A stretch of DNA of 64,000 nucleotides from Tetradesmus obliquus (taxonomy: Eukaryota; Chlorophyta; Chlorophyceae; Sphaeropleales; Scenedesmaceae), in contig CP126196.1 of assembly GCA_030272155.1 (NCBI GenBank), positions 4,216,001 through 4,280,000 of the forward strand, in the 5' to 3' direction. Each line of letters begins with the position of its first letter. Positions within the stretch are counted from its first letter, which is position 1. A program made the position numbers and the translations under genes. Below are positions 34,101-46,247 of this stretch, in pieces. The notes below the pieces were generated by a model, which was given only the letters and a program-made list of their open reading frames with translations, was not told the origin of the DNA and made no database searches.

Positions 34101-36870
34101 TGCGGCTGCTCCTGTCCGTGCCCGTGCTGCTGCTTCAGCCGGCTCTTCTGTTTGAGCTGCAGCACCGTCATCATCCCATCATCCGCACAGCTGCTGCCAG
34201 CCGAGGCTGCAGCAGCAGCAGCGGCGGCTGCAGCAGCTGCAGCAGCCAGCTTGCCTTGCAGATCAACAGCCTCTAGCGTAAGCACCAGCCGCAGCCGCTG
34301 CAGCATCTGCCCAAGTGCAACATGCGGCACTTGCTCTGCCCTGCTAGACCCCCCGCCGCCTCTCCTGCCCCCACTACCCCTGTACGCGCCCTGCCGCAGC
34401 TGCACATACACAGGCACTGCTCCATCACCAAGCCCTGAGCCCCAAACCCCGTGGCCCACGTTTCCTGCAAGGCTTGCAGGAACTCCGGAAGAGCCAGGGT
34501 ACAGCAGCAGGCCGGAGCGGGGCGCTGCTGCAGCAGCTGCTGCTGTTGCTGCTGCCAGAGGCTGCTCTGGGTCCAGCATGTGTGCCAGCAAGCTGTTTGC
34601 TGCCCTGGCAACGTCTGCTGGGCGTTGACCGGAGGCGTTGACCGCCCTGCGGAGGTCCGGCACAGCTTGCGGCGATGATGCCTGCGACAACGGTACGCCA
34701 TCAGAATGAAGGGTTATGGATGGATAAGATAGATAAGGGGCATGTGCTGAAGGCGAGTAGGGCATTATCGTGGTGTGCAATGCTTGGCCTTGCTGAGACT
34801 GCGCTTATTGCTGCTTATTTCATCTGCACATGCACATACGCACACCCCCAGACTCACAACGAACACGTGCTGCACACGCCGCAGGACCCCAACAACAAAG
34901 CAGCGCACCTGCGCCTCCAGCAGCAGCCGTGCCATGCCGATGTCATCTGCTGCTGCTGCCATGTGCAGTGGGGTGCTGCCTGCAGGCTGGTTGACAGGGC
35001 AGGAGCTGAAGCTTGGGGCCACTGTGGCGCAGCTGATGCTGGCGCCGTTGCGCAGCAGCGCACGCACTGCAGGGGTTGGAGTGTGCAGCAAGCAGCAGGA
35101 GCGACAGCAGCGCAGAAGCCAAGGGTCAACGGCAGCACCACATGGATCATTGCAGTCCTTGCATTGGCTGCTGTGGCACAGCTCACGCTGGCGCTGTTGC
35201 GCAGCAGCCCACACAGAAGGGGTGACAAATATGCAGCAAGCAGCAGCACAGGCAAACACACAGCGCGGCCCAGGGTCGGCACGCGTGCAAGTGCTTGCAG
35301 AAAATTTTGTTAATAGCCGTCCTGAATTAGCTGCCTGTGAGTACTGCAATAGCGTGTGTTCAAGGCACCAAACCCGCTCTTTGCACACAAACAATTAATC
35401 TGTAAGCAGCTGCATCCACCCACCTGTGCTGGTGCTGCCCTTGAAGACAGCTATGTGCAGCGCGGTCAAACCCCAGCCGTTATGACGGTCAACAAACTTG
35501 ACCAGCGTCGAGTTATCTTCGTCAAAGCAGGGGATGTCAGCAATGCGCACAACTTCACCAGATTGCATCTGGAAGGTTGCTGCACTACCAAGCAGCCGCT
35601 GCACGCACTCGCTGCGGCAGGCAGATGCTGCCCAGTGCAGTGCTGTGTTGTGCCTGCTGTTGTCCAACACCAGTGGGCTGGCGCCATTGCACACCAGGGA
35701 CTCGACACACTGTGCATGCCTGCAACCATGCAGGGTTGACAAAACAACAGTGTCAGCATGTTGAAAATAAACGCTTGGGATTGTAGCGCTGTCAGCAGGC
35801 GGCGTGAATGCAGGTCTGAACGGCTGTTACGTGTAGCTGACGCCGCTGTTGTTTATTCATGCCGCTGCAGGCTATGATATACGGTGCAGCACAGCCACTG
35901 CAATAAACCAGCATTATGTTTGCTGGTACTCATCATGTTCTGCTGGTACCTATCGTCAAGGTGGCGACTGCTGTCAAGTTGGTGACTGCTGTAATCAGTA
36001 ACCAGACAGCAAGGCTGCATGAGTGATTGACTGCATACTGTATGCCCTACCCCTGCCGCAGCCTGCACCATGTTGTCCCTACTACTGCTGCTGCTGTGAT
36101 AGAGAGGCAGTGATAATCGTAGCCTCCGCTCCGTACAAAGCGCGGTTGCCGATCCCGACGACAAGGTATGGCTTACAAAGAAGCCTGTTATGACTACTGC
36201 TGCTGCTGCTGCTCACCCATTCATGCATGCCAGGATGAGAGCCGAGTGCCCTTTGTTGTTGGTGTGATTTATGCAGCGCTGCTTGGCCTTTGCAGCGCCC
36301 TGAGCAATGACTGCCGCCTCCACAATCGCCTGCACCAGCCGGTAGTGGCCCCGGCCTGCGTGGCAGGGACATGGCAAAGCAGATAGGCAGGTTTGCGAGG
36401 TTGGTAGTAAATGACGTCTTGAAGCAAACTGCTTCGACTCATGCTAATGCAACCAACGTAACACCGACATGATGCAGCGATGCCAGCACAAGCCAAGCTA
36501 GACGCACGCATGCAAACAGGTGCATGCGTGGATGCCGGCAGCAGTAGCAGCAGCAGAGCAGCAGGCCTGGCAGTCACATCAACACACTGCTGCTGCCACT
36601 CTCGGAGGCTGGTAGGCAGCTCCTACCTGCTGCCACCAGGAGCGGCGAGTTTCTTTCCACATAAGTGCTGTAGCACGCAGCAACAGGATGCTGCTCAAGC
36701 ACCTGCAGGAGGTTACAGCAGTGCAGCAGGGTTACCAAACGGCAGCTGACACAAGCCGCGGAGCCACTAATGTCCCAAACTGATATGTGTTATACCTCCT
36801 TGGCAGCCGAAGTTTGCCCGCACTGCACGAGAGCCAAGAGCTGGGCGCCTGAAGAATGACAGTTGCCCAT
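30535..36870 (-). CDS. Ankyrin-repeat RING E3 ubiquitin ligase, XB3/XBAT type, 9 exons, 1413 aa
   Basis: Exons: 36796-36870, 36627-36702, 36217-36355, 35424-35719, 34909-35066, 32891-34681, 32508-32678, 31824-32233, 30535-31660; total 4242 nt. The start MGNCHSSGAQ carries Gly2 and Cys4, as expected for N-myristoylation and palmitoylation and as in plant XB3-family ligases. Residues ~26-248 are ankyrin repeats (RNSPLLVAAG, GHSALILACMNG, HNTALHWAAS, GLTALHIAVFKG, GSTPLHMAAAADD). The C-terminus (1357-1398) is a C3HC4 RING: CAICMD, CSHSLCLQC, CPFC. This order is that of XB3/XBAT ligases, which ubiquitinate target proteins, often near membranes. The unusual part is ~1100 residues between them, mostly Ala, Gln and Ser runs translated from CTG/CAG tracts; exon 6 alone encodes 597 residues. 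A partial copy of the exon 5 start lies at about 35165-35222. Confidence 0.85.
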
Positions 36871-37721
36871 GGTTGCTGAGAGCCCCTTGAGAAGCCGATC
36901 TTGTGTTATACAGAAATCAACATTTTGTTTCAGACTTTGCACGAGCGCCGGAAGCCAGCAGCAGTTTCACGGCGTGGTGAGTCAGTGGTGCAAGTAAGAT
37001 TGTCAGCCGGTCCACTTGAAACTTGAATACAATTAAACTCAAAGAGCCTTAACAGTATCTGAAGGGAGTAACCCAGCGTCCTGCAGGGCCGGGGTATTCA
37101 GCTCGACACTGTTTGTCACAAGGAAGCTATCGCACAATGTGCGTGAGCTGCGCCCAACATGCATCGTCTAAACATTACTTTGAATCAGCCGTTTGCAAAC
37201 GGTGCACGTGTCTACGACGGGACTGGCGGCACCATCCAAAACTCTCTGCGCCGGTCAGGTGATCTGACCAAACTCTGGAAAGGCCACCCCAAAAGTCACA
37301 TTGGCGTCCAGCAACCACTTGGCTGGCCACCAGGTGCAGGCGACATCGAAGTTCGTCAAGTGATGAAGATATATTTTGCCACAGCTCGTTGAGCCGTGCT
37401 GCAGCACCCACAGCCTGCCAGCCTCAACTTCCTAACTTTGACACTTCAACGTGCCATCAGCTGTGGCTGTTGGCTTCGTCCTGTTCCACTTACTGCACCG
37501 CAGCTGCTGTGCCTACTCGCAGGGCATCTGTGGACTGCCACCCTGTCGACTGTGTGTACTGCCCCTGCTGCACCAAGCCGCTGCCGCTGAAGAAGAAGGT
37601 ACCCTCGCTCTGTTGTGCAGCATGAAAAACAAGGCAGGCAGCAAACACGCGTAGGATTCATCATCACCATGCAACACAATCAGTGCATATGTACTAAGGG
37701 GATAGTAACAAATTCAAGATA
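36871..37721. other. Gap between ankyrin-RING start and MORN gene end
   Basis: Both flanking genes are on the minus strand, so this holds the ankyrin-RING promoter and the MORN 3' region. An open plus-strand frame of 77 codons (37159-37392, MHRLNITLNQPFANGARV...) has no recognisable family. Confidence 0.4.
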
Positions 37722-39656
37722 TCACTGAATTTGTGCCGACTGAAACTTAGGCGCTGAGCCCTGCACAGACCATGCGCTGCTCAATTTGGCCCAGGCCTCA
37801 GGCTGGCAGTCAAGGCCAGCCAGGCCTGACAGTCGTGCCCTGAGATGCAGACGCAGCTGCCACACTAAGTTCACACGACAGAAAGCAACTCACAGGTATT
37901 GACGCCTCAAAGCTGCCCTTGAATGTGGTGCCATCTCTCTGCACCTGCAATCAGCAAAGACGCGGACAGCAGGGCACACACCAGGCAGCAGGTTCGCTAG
38001 CACGCCAGGCCGACCGCCACAGGGCAGAGATCATGACCATCAGTTTGCAGTCCCACAGGTGTTCCTAATGATGCTTGAGAGCTGGTTATATCTGCTCAGC
38101 CGCATGACGATAGGCATGCTAGTGCACCCATCCATGCAGTAACCAGGCGCTTCCCGCAAGAGGCAGCCACACTGCAGCGCCTGCTGCAGGCGGTTTGGCA
38201 CACCAGCTACTCCGCATGCAAGCACGCTGGCAGGTCCAGACCCTCCACCTCAGCATACGCGCCCATCCTGCTCACCCATTTGCCCTCTACAAACTCGCCG
38301 TCACTCCAGATGCCCAGAAACTGGCAGCTGTGCGCCTTGAAGTTGTACATGCCTGAGCCGTGCTTGCGGCCCTGCCTGAAGCCGCCTGTGTAGATGTCGC
38401 CGATGCTGTAATGGTAGGTGCCCTGGCCATCCATCCTGTCCTCAGCCCAGCTGCCTGCACAGTAAATGGAGCACTGCGTGTGCTGCCGTAACAAGGACAA
38501 GATGATGCACGCCTGCATGCTGCAGCCTGACTGCTGGTTTAGGGTCTGCCCTGCTGTGCCCCTGCCATGCAAAAGGCTGGACGCACAGACGCTTCGTCCT
38601 GCTGCTGCTGCCCTATACATTCAACAGGTGACAGCTGCCAGCTACCAGCAAGCAGCCCTCAATACCAGCCAGTGTGGCCAGCACGCCTGACGCTGCGCGC
38701 GCTGCTGTTGGCTCATCAGGCTGCTGTGTCACAGCCTAGACAGCTGGTCCAGCCAGAGTTTCTGGGAATCCAACTGATGACAGCAGCTGTGGCGCACAGC
38801 ATGTGATCAGCTCTCACCTTCATACTTTGACTTGTCAGGGAAGGTCATGACGCCCTGCCCCTGCTTCATGTTGTCTGCGTACTCGCCCTCATACACTGCG
38901 CCGTTGCTCCAGGTGTATTTGCCTGCACAGGCAAGTAGAACCTGCTGATGTCAGGCAGCTGTGCAGGAATGCCCGCATGCTGTCTTGCACCGCTGCTTGT
39001 TGCTTTGCATGATTACACTCAACAAGCTCGAACTGGCGGGCAGCACACTACTGGATCCAGCAGAGCCAGACCTCTGGCAATCCGTGCTGTGGCTTGTGGC
39101 TGTGGCTGTGCAGTAAGCGTTACTCAGCCGCTGCATAATGATGCATGCCATGCAGCAACGCTGCATGTTGTACTACGCCTTTGAACACAAATGAAGCTGC
39201 TGAGGATGGTACTTGCCATGCCCGTGCCGCTTGCCATGCTCCATGTGCCCAGCATAGCTGTCTCCTGGCTTCTCCTCCTCATCCTCCTCTGCTGGTGGGG
39301 GAGGCGGGTACGTCATGACTCCCTGGTGGCGATTGCAGGGCAGAGTCATGTGTGCATACCGTCAGCAGGGGTTAGCTGCACTGTAGCAGCTGAACTTGAT
39401 TGCTGAAAGCTCAAGTATCACATGCACATCATCCATTGATGACAGAGTATTGCCACACCTGCTTCAATAAGATTTGGCCCAAACAACAGTCTGGGGGGTC
39501 CTCTCACCTGCCCATGAGGGAGCCCATCTGCATCTGAAGGGCCCTCCCATTTCTGCAGCACAGTATGCTGACCTCGTAAGCGGCTTCTAGGATGTGAAAC
39601 CAACGTCGTATGTTCTTTTTACTCACTGGCTGGGGCGGGTTCTCCTCGTCTGACAT
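37722..39656 (-). CDS. MORN-repeat protein, probably flagellar, 7 exons, 184 aa
   Basis: Exons: 39627-39656, 39508-39552, 39217-39322, 38818-38922, 38276-38454, 37894-37944, 37722-37760; total 555 nt. The protein starts MSDEENPPQP, has an acidic stretch (PPADEEEDEEEKPGD, ~35-49), then MORN repeats: YAGHMEHGKRHGHG, YEGEYADNMKQGQGVMTF, SWAEDRMDGQGTYHYS, YTGGFRQGRKHGSGMYNF and FLGIWSDGEFVEGKWV. MORN arrays bind membranes or act as scaffolds, and an acidic MORN protein of this size recalls radial-spoke RSP1/RSPH1-like or other axonemal MORN proteins. The exact orthologue is not clear. Intron 3 uses a GC donor (ATG|GCAAGT). The last two short exons are less certain. This gene has no obvious duplicated exons. 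Confidence 0.72.
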
Positions 39657-40738
39657 GTTTGTTGCGTGTTCAGCAGCAGCTGATGTGCGGATGCAGTCAG
39701 CTGCCTATATTATTGCTCACGCCTGTTTTCGGAAGGAATCTACACTCGAAAATGTTTATAAGCGCCTGAACAAGTGCAAGTGCACTGCATCGCGGCAGTT
39801 GGCGGGTCAATGTTACTTGTTGTTTGACGGGACCACGTCGATGCGATGCTCGGCATTGCTGTCGTCGACGAACGAGTGTCCATAAACGATCACAGCTTTT
39901 GAAGGTATGTCTGAGAACCATTGGCACTTGCAGAGATACTCTTAGAGCCGAGACACAGGTATGAAAGTGCACGCCCTGCCAGAGATCTGATGACATGTCG
40001 GGCAGATCTGCCTGCCATTCAAACCCGGCAGTGGCAGCTGCCACAGCAGACCAAGGCGAGCCTCAATAATCAGTGATGGTTTCTCTGTCACACAAATTGT
40101 GCTGACAGCATGGCCGCACCTGTCGTGGCAGCCATGCAAGCACCAAACAGCTGTGCAACACCGCCATGGCAAGCGCAGGCCATGCAGCGCATGTGGCCAA
40201 TCTCACCGAACGCACGGGGCTGGGACTGCTATACACACATGTTCCCTGACACGATCATGTGATTTCTGATGCGAAGATGTACTGTCTAAAGGTTTGAGAA
40301 CAGGCCCTGCTGTGCAATTGCAGCAGTGCATGGCTTCCATGCGCAAAACTGCTGCACAACATCGTCACCAGCATGTGGCAGTGTGCTGCCAGCCATAACC
40401 AGCAACCCGTTGCAATGCAGCAAGAGAGCAAGCACTAGAACATACACAGCAGCCCCATCTATGCGAGTGCACACCCGTCTCCACGCGCCAGTGCTGTGTC
40501 AACATGCAATTGATCCAGCAGCTGGCCCGCAACCGCTGCCATTGTTTCCATGTGGTTCCTTGTTAAGCAGAAGTATGGGGGTGCATGACGCCAGTCCAGC
40601 CTCCAGCGCACAAAGAACCTCAAGTCCTAGCTGCCACTGCTGGCACCACATAAGCTGAGCTCCAGCTGCTGCTGCCGCCCGTCCAGCTCTGCTGTCGCCC
40701 GTCCAGCTCTGCTGCCGCCCGTCCAGCTGCTGCTCCGG
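39657..40738. other. Gap between MORN start and UBC9 end
   Basis: No supported gene. Close to the UBC9 stop (40671-40730) are three 20-bp tandem units, GCTGCCGCCCGTCCAGCTCT with small variations, in the UBC9 3' flank. Confidence 0.5.
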
Positions 40739-42292
40739 CTAATTGGGTGGCGGGTACTGCAGCGACTGCTTGCGAACTGCCTTGCGGTAGTCGTTGAGCC
40801 GCTGCGTGAAGCACACGTACGCATCCGACTGCGCAGGGCTCTTGTCATTGGGTGTGTCCAGCAGTTCCTGCAAGCACGACAAACAAGGCAGCAGCACACA
40901 CATGGGAAGCCACAACAGTAGCGCAAGCAGAAACACAGTCAAGTCAGCCAGGGCTCTGTTTCGCCCTTTGCTAAGGAACCCATGTGGCAACCAAGTGCAC
41001 ATGCAAGGACTTGCCGGCAGCAACCCTGCACAGCCAACACCAGTGCAAACGCATTAACCATACACAAACACGCAGTCAAAACGTCACTGACTGCTGCATC
41101 ATGATGCCTACTGATGCAAGCAAAAAACACCACAGCAGGAGACAAACGCGAGAACGGTTGTCCTGCAAGGCGTCCCTTGCGCCTCATGCTGCTGCCATGC
41201 ATACCAGTAACTTCTGTCCTGCCTACCCACCTGAATGCCTAGCAGGATCTGCTTGACTGTTATGCTAGGCTTCCAGCCCTCATCCTGCAGCCACACAAAC
41301 ACACTGTTGTCAGGACATCACAACCAAAGCAGCAGCTGAAAACATGCCGAAGCTTGCAGATGTGCCAATACTCACACCTCACTGCCCTCCCTGGCCTGTT
41401 GCCTGCAGAACATGATACGCGGCAGCTTGCGCCAACCTGGCAGTCCGCATCTAACATGGTATCGTTGAGACCCGTAAAAAATGAGCTGAGTAGTGCAAGT
41501 TGCCTGCTGTTATTGCCGTGGCTGCTGCTGCTGCTGCTGCTGGCGATGCTGCTAGCTCTGCCGCACTGCAATGTGTGCTTGCAGGAAACCTGCCCACCTC
41601 ATTGAGGATGCTGAGGCACACAGTGCCTGATGGGTAGATGTTGGGGTGGAAGAAGCCACCAGGGAACTTGCACTGCAGGCCACACAGAGCCGCAACATCA
41701 GTTCAGCGCTCGGCGCCAGATGGTGTGGTTGCTGCGTTGTGGGCTCAGCATCAGCGCAGCTGCTGTGTTTGTATAGAGTGACGAGCACAGGGAAGAAACT
41801 ATGCGCTTGCGCCGGCACAACTATACTTTAGCTGCATCGGCATGTCAGCATGCGCGTGCACGGCATCCAGTTTTGAAGGCAGCACAGCTGGTAGAGAAAC
41901 GGCTGCAGCAGTTCAACAGCGCTGCTGCGTGAGCTGCTGTCACCTTGGGTGGCTTTGCTGGGTAGTCCTCTGAAAACTCCATTGTCAGTGGATAGAAGCC
42001 GCCATCCCAGTCTGTGTTTGCCTTGCCTGGAATGTAGCACTTCCATTTCATGATGTTGACACTCCTGCAGGCACAGCAGCAGACTTGTGTCTGCAGGCCG
42101 CACTATCCAGCAGAGGCCACGCCATGCAGAGGCGGGATCGGGCATGCTGAAAATTCTCTAACGTAGAAACACATGTCTGCTGGACGCTCACCCATCTTCA
42201 TTCTGCTCCGGCCTGGCATGGAAGCCGAATGGCTTGTCCTTCCTCCAGGCCTTGCGCTCCTCCGCTAAACGTGCACGGGCCACGCCTGCCAT
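40739..42292 (-). CDS. UBC9: SUMO-conjugating enzyme E2 UBC9, 5 exons, 159 aa
   Basis: Transfers activated SUMO from the E1 to lysines on target proteins. Exons: 42192-42292, 41944-42064, 41598-41672, 41231-41284, 40739-40867; total 480 nt, almost the same length as the 158-residue animal and yeast enzymes. The start [20 protein letters not shown] matches the UBC9 N-terminal helix. The HPN motif ([15 protein letters not shown]) and catalytic cysteine are present; by my count it is Cys93, the same number as in human UBC9. [15 protein letters not shown] and AQSDAY are UBC9-type rather than ubiquitin-E2-type. No tandem exon copies are seen, so the duplication process has not touched every gene here. 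Confidence 0.95.
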
Positions 42293-43058
42293 CCCGACTA
42301 TCAGCTAGTACTACGAGCACTCCGAGAGTGTTGTCTCCTAAGACTCCTGCAGAGGCAGCAACGTGCTGCTGTGTGCTGTGTGCAGGCAATGCTGCCACTG
42401 AGATGCCTCGCTGCTTACGCTGCTGTTGACGAGCGAACAATTCAAATCTTGAAGTACTTGGTAGCAGGGCACGTCCTCGTTCGTAGGGTGTTTCAAAAGC
42501 TAGTCCGCCAGTGGGTGACTGGGGTTGAATCAACAAATGAGGTTGTGCAGAACAGCAATACCTGATCTCCTAAGGAGAACTTAACAATAAAACATCGCAT
42601 TGAGGTGGCGCAGACAAAAGGAAGTAGTTGACAGAGCAAAACCTGCATGTTACAACCCCTGCGTGTTATCTGATATAACCCCAGAGTGTTACCTCGTTCA
42701 AATTGCATCTGTAGTGAGCAATGAACGCAGCTATGTGGACACGTGGCACGCCTGCATTCCAAGCAGCTTTGAAATTGTCGCGGTGTAAGTAAGCTCGACG
42801 CAGTGAATTTCTGCCGCTAGCCCAACTTGCCTGATGTCGAAAGCTGCAGCACTGCTGCGCTGCTGCCAGCTGCCAGTCAGTGAGTGACCTTGGTTGTCGC
42901 CAATGAATGCACGGCCCCTAGCTGCCAACCTGCCTCATCGCGTGCATGCATCATTCAGCATTTGGCTGTTGACGTTCTTTCGGCATTTGGTAGGCATGCG
43001 CGGAGGGTGCCACGGTGCCTGTCTCATCATCATTGCCAAGGTATGTTGCTTAGCTATA
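42293..43058. other. UBC9 upstream flank, no gene seen
   Basis: Presumed UBC9 promoter region. Open frames are short and unrecognised. Confidence 0.45.
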
Positions 43059-43583
43059 TATAAGGAAAGTTGCCGAATTGCATTCATTACAAGCATCAGC
43101 ATCATGCAACATAATGCGCACTCACATGGCAAGAAGTGGTCCCCCGAAAGGCCACCGTGGCTGCTGAACCTCAGATTAGCATGTGCAGCTCCTGCTTCTG
43201 CTCCTACGTCGTCTAGTATTACCTGCAACCATAATAACACCTGGTCAGCGCCGTCCCGAAGAGCCACGATGCCCTTCGGGGGCAACGGCACTGACAGCCT
43301 TCCAACCTCTTGTAGTCCTTGGTAGCCTGGGTAGTGACACCTTGTCAGTGACGCCACTTGGTTGACACCGTAGCTCAGATTGAAGTTGAAGTTTTCCTCG
43401 CAAGAAGCAGGAGTGGCAGTAGTGTAAATTGCATGTAATGGGGGAATGTGTATGCCTGCTTTACCGTTTCGTACCACTGTCATTCAAAGTTGATTGTCCT
43501 ATTGACCATGCATGGCCTGTTGTAAATTTTGTCGTCCTTTATCAGACGACGGGCGCTCAGCGCTCCCCATCGTCACGTGCGAG
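43059..43583 (-). mobile_element. Dispersed element, copy 3 (525 bp)
   Basis: Same boundaries as copy 1 (TATAAGGA... to ...CACGTGCGAG), with roughly a dozen substitutions. The minus-strand frame from 43483 stays open; three changes alter the protein (T to N, D to V, H to D) and some others are silent. This is the copy furthest away, about 25 kb from copy 1, so the unit is dispersed and not merely a local tandem repeat. Confidence 0.65.
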
Positions 43584-44277
43584 CTACACAGGCCTACACC
43601 TCTGCCCCATCACTCACTACGTGTACTGAGTGTAGTGAAGACCACGTTGCAGCACATTGTGCTGGTGAAAGCAACTGACAAAAACCCTAGACATTGTAAA
43701 ATTCATGGGGCTGTGACAGTGCAGCGGGTGCCAGACATCCTGCTGAATGCTGTTAAATCAACAGCCTGCATGCCATCAGTGAGATAAGACAACACAAATG
43801 CCCCACTTGCGCACAAACACATATGGTACAGGTAGGCACCGTACAGTTTTATGCAAGACAATGGCTTTAAGGAAACCTTAAACCAACTTCTTTAACTGCA
43901 GGTGAATCAACTGCTGACAATGCTTGAAGCAAGCTGCGCCCATGAGTCATGCACCGTGTGACTTAAACAGTGGCCAGCACATCATCTGGTGTCCCGCAAC
44001 GGCCCCAAGCTCCTGTTTTCCTCCAGCTGTCGCAGCACAACTACTAGAATTGGTCAGGCTCAGTCGGTGTGATGCTGCCAGCGTCATCTGTCGGCCACCG
44101 GGTGGCAGCCAGGCCTCAAACTTGGTGGCACATGGCGCCATGTTTTGCGCCGGCTGTGTTTTGCAGCATGCCCGCATGCCAGAGGTCTACACTTGCTCTG
44201 ACAGTCTTCGCTGGAATCTTTTACAGCGAGGTTGACTGCTGGCCAATAAGCTGGTCAAGCTGCAGGTCGAGCAATCT
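43584..44277. other. Gap, no gene seen
   Basis: No supported exons. It should include the 3' end of the unrecognised gene that stops at 44278. Confidence 0.45.
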
Positions 44278-44348
44278 TCACAGCAGCTTTGACTTGAGTG
44301 CATCTCCAGCATCTTCCGCCTCGTCAGCAGCTGCAGCAGCCTGCAGCC

Positions 44349-44415
<67 letters not shown>

Positions 44416-45057
44416 GCACCAACATCATGATGAAGTAGATGCAGCGGACCCCTGGGTGCCGGCCTGGCAACGCACGATATACAAATCCAGCTGTTGGCAA
44501 AAAGTGCAGCTGATGTTTACTGCGCGGTGCACCTGCACAGGCCGGACTGTGACAGGCCTTCTGTTGTGCAGCAGTGAGCATGCTTGTCAGTGTTGCGACA
44601 GTTAGAAATGCGTGGCCAGACGCTGAACTTTCACGTTGTCAGACTGCAATCACTGCTGCTTGCTGCCAAAAAGAGAGGTACAGTATTTGCTACAGCAAGC
44701 CAGCCTGACTGCAGCAATGGCAGCGTAGTGCCGCATCTCAACATATTAGGGTTGAAACCAATGTGTGTGTGCGTGGAGCATGCTGGGTGCTCTCAGCTGC
44801 TCTCACCTTGTCATCTGCAGTGCCAGGGGTCAGCCAGGCCTTGAACTTCATGAAGATAATCAGCAGCTCCTCCAGCAGCTCCTTCACCATGCTGCGCACA
44901 GCACTCATCAGGCTGGGCTTTTGAGCAGTGCCCAGGCCGGTGGCAGAAGATAGCGCCTGCATGGTGGCCCTTTGCAGTTGCTGATGGAGGTTCTGGCTGG
45001 GAGTGATGTTTGGCACTTGTGGTGCTTTGGTAGTGCTGTGTGTAGAGGGGGGCGCTC
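44278..45057 (-). CDS. Last two exons of an unrecognised small protein gene
   Basis: Exon 44807-45057 enters in phase 1 (acceptor TGTGCAG|GA) and encodes a Ser/Thr/Gln-rich segment followed by SLMSAVRSMVKELLEELLII and FMKFKAWLTPGTADDK, a likely amphipathic or membrane-associated helix. A donor GTGAGAGC leads over an intron containing a long CAG/CTG tract to exon 44278-44340, which ends AAAAADEAEDAGDALKSKLL-stop in phase. The two exons fit together well, but I could not find a clean first exon or start upstream, and I do not recognise the family. An AT-rich TTTAAATAG on the minus strand near 45310 may mark the promoter. Confidence 0.45.
44351..44414. repeat. (CAG)21 microsatellite
   Basis: An uninterrupted run of about 64 bases, one of the longest triplet tracts in the window. 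On the minus strand it reads as CTG repeats ending in the acceptor of exon 44278-44340. Confidence 0.95.
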
Positions 45058-46247
45058 CTGCACACAAGCACCAGCAGGACTCAGCTGCAGCCTGGTGACA
45101 AGCACAGCAGAACAGTCAATGACGTAAACAACATCGCAAGAGCTCGTAGTTTTTCGAGGCGAACAGAAATTGGTGACAGAAACAGAAGTGCTGTAGCATG
45201 CCCACATACTCGGCAAAGCGGTGTCACCTGCAACGACTCGTTACTGGTCTTGGCCTGGCCTGTTCAGGGAAGCGGCGTGGCTTGACAACAGACGTTGCCG
45301 GATGCTATTTAAAGTCAAAGTGCGCTCATGCAGGTTACGATTCTGCCAAGCGGCCCCTTGTGGACTGTGTCATTGAACACGGGTGCCGCAGGTGACTCCG
45401 CACCGCGTGGACCGTAGGTTGTGCGTGGTTCCGATGCGGTGGCAGAATGATCCAGCCAAACGTAAAGATATCACTTGAACAATGCCATAAACGGATGAAG
45501 TAAGCCGCAGCTCTGTATCAATCTTGCTTTTTCTGTGGAAACCCTACCTGCCCCAGACTGAACAGTAAGCACTACATTTAGCAACTTGCCCAGGTAAAGT
45601 GATAAAGGTAACGTAGGTGCCCATCACCATGCAGACGCACGATACATGAGCTCACTGGAAACAAACATCCACTTGTACACGCGCTTGCAATCGTATGCAT
45701 ATGTTTTTTTCAGGAGTCCACAGTGGTTCACATGCGTGGAATTTACAGGATATTGTACAAGCCGCTGCACGTGTTGATGTGTTCAGCTGTGTTTGCTCCA
45801 AGGTGACACAGTTGCAATACTGTACTGAGCACCAGCCTCAGCACAGTGCCACACGTAGCACCCAGCTACCCAGCAGCACAGAAAAAACTATATATAATAG
45901 TTTTGAATTTTGTAATCATGTTGTGACTTGATTGTTTAGCTAGCGCCCCTCACTCCCCAGGCCCTGTCGGTTGCTTATCAAGAGGCTTTTGGACTGTACT
46001 GCACGGCAAAAATGTAAAAACACGGTACAAGTTGCCATGATGGTTGCTTTGAGGTGGCTGACAGGCTACCAAATCGTCTGCGCGAAGCGGTGCTGGCTCA
46101 GGGACTCGCAAGGGTTCTTTGAGATGACTTTGACAACCAACTCACGATCTCGGCCACACGAGCTGCATCGTTTTCATTCCTTTGCGTTGGCCAATTTGGA
46201 GCCGACGCTCGCTTTTATAAGCCAGCTCTGTTTTCACGCCTGCAACC
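45058..46247. other. Divergent intergenic region upstream of asparagine synthetase
   Basis: Lies between the minus-strand unrecognised gene and the plus-strand asparagine synthetase, so it should carry both promoters and the missing 5' exon of the former. An AT-rich TATATATAATAG occurs at about 45889-45900. Confidence 0.45.
46213..46221 (+). promoter_or_regulatory. Possible TATA box of asparagine synthetase
   Basis: TTTTATAAG ends 27 bp before the ATG at 46248. If functional, the transcript would have almost no 5' leader, so a start site driven by another element further upstream is equally possible. Confidence 0.25.

Noticed and set aside
33762..34628. Long plus-strand frame of Ser, Ala and Cys
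   Set aside because: Shadow of the CTG/CAG-rich minus-strand exon; low complexity with no conserved motif.
32738..34780. Stand-alone 680-codon gene on the minus strand
   Set aside because: It is exon 6 of the ankyrin-RING gene plus read-through into introns; acceptor at 34681 and donor at 32891 keep phase with flanking exons.
37159..37392. Plus-strand 77-codon open frame
   Set aside because: No recognisable family, no splice or promoter context, and length is within chance for this base composition. Noted in the gap entry only.
43947..44177. Exon related to the unrecognised gene (KFEAWLPPG versus KFKAWLTPG)
   Set aside because: Similarity covers only about nine residues, and no splice-compatible context was found.
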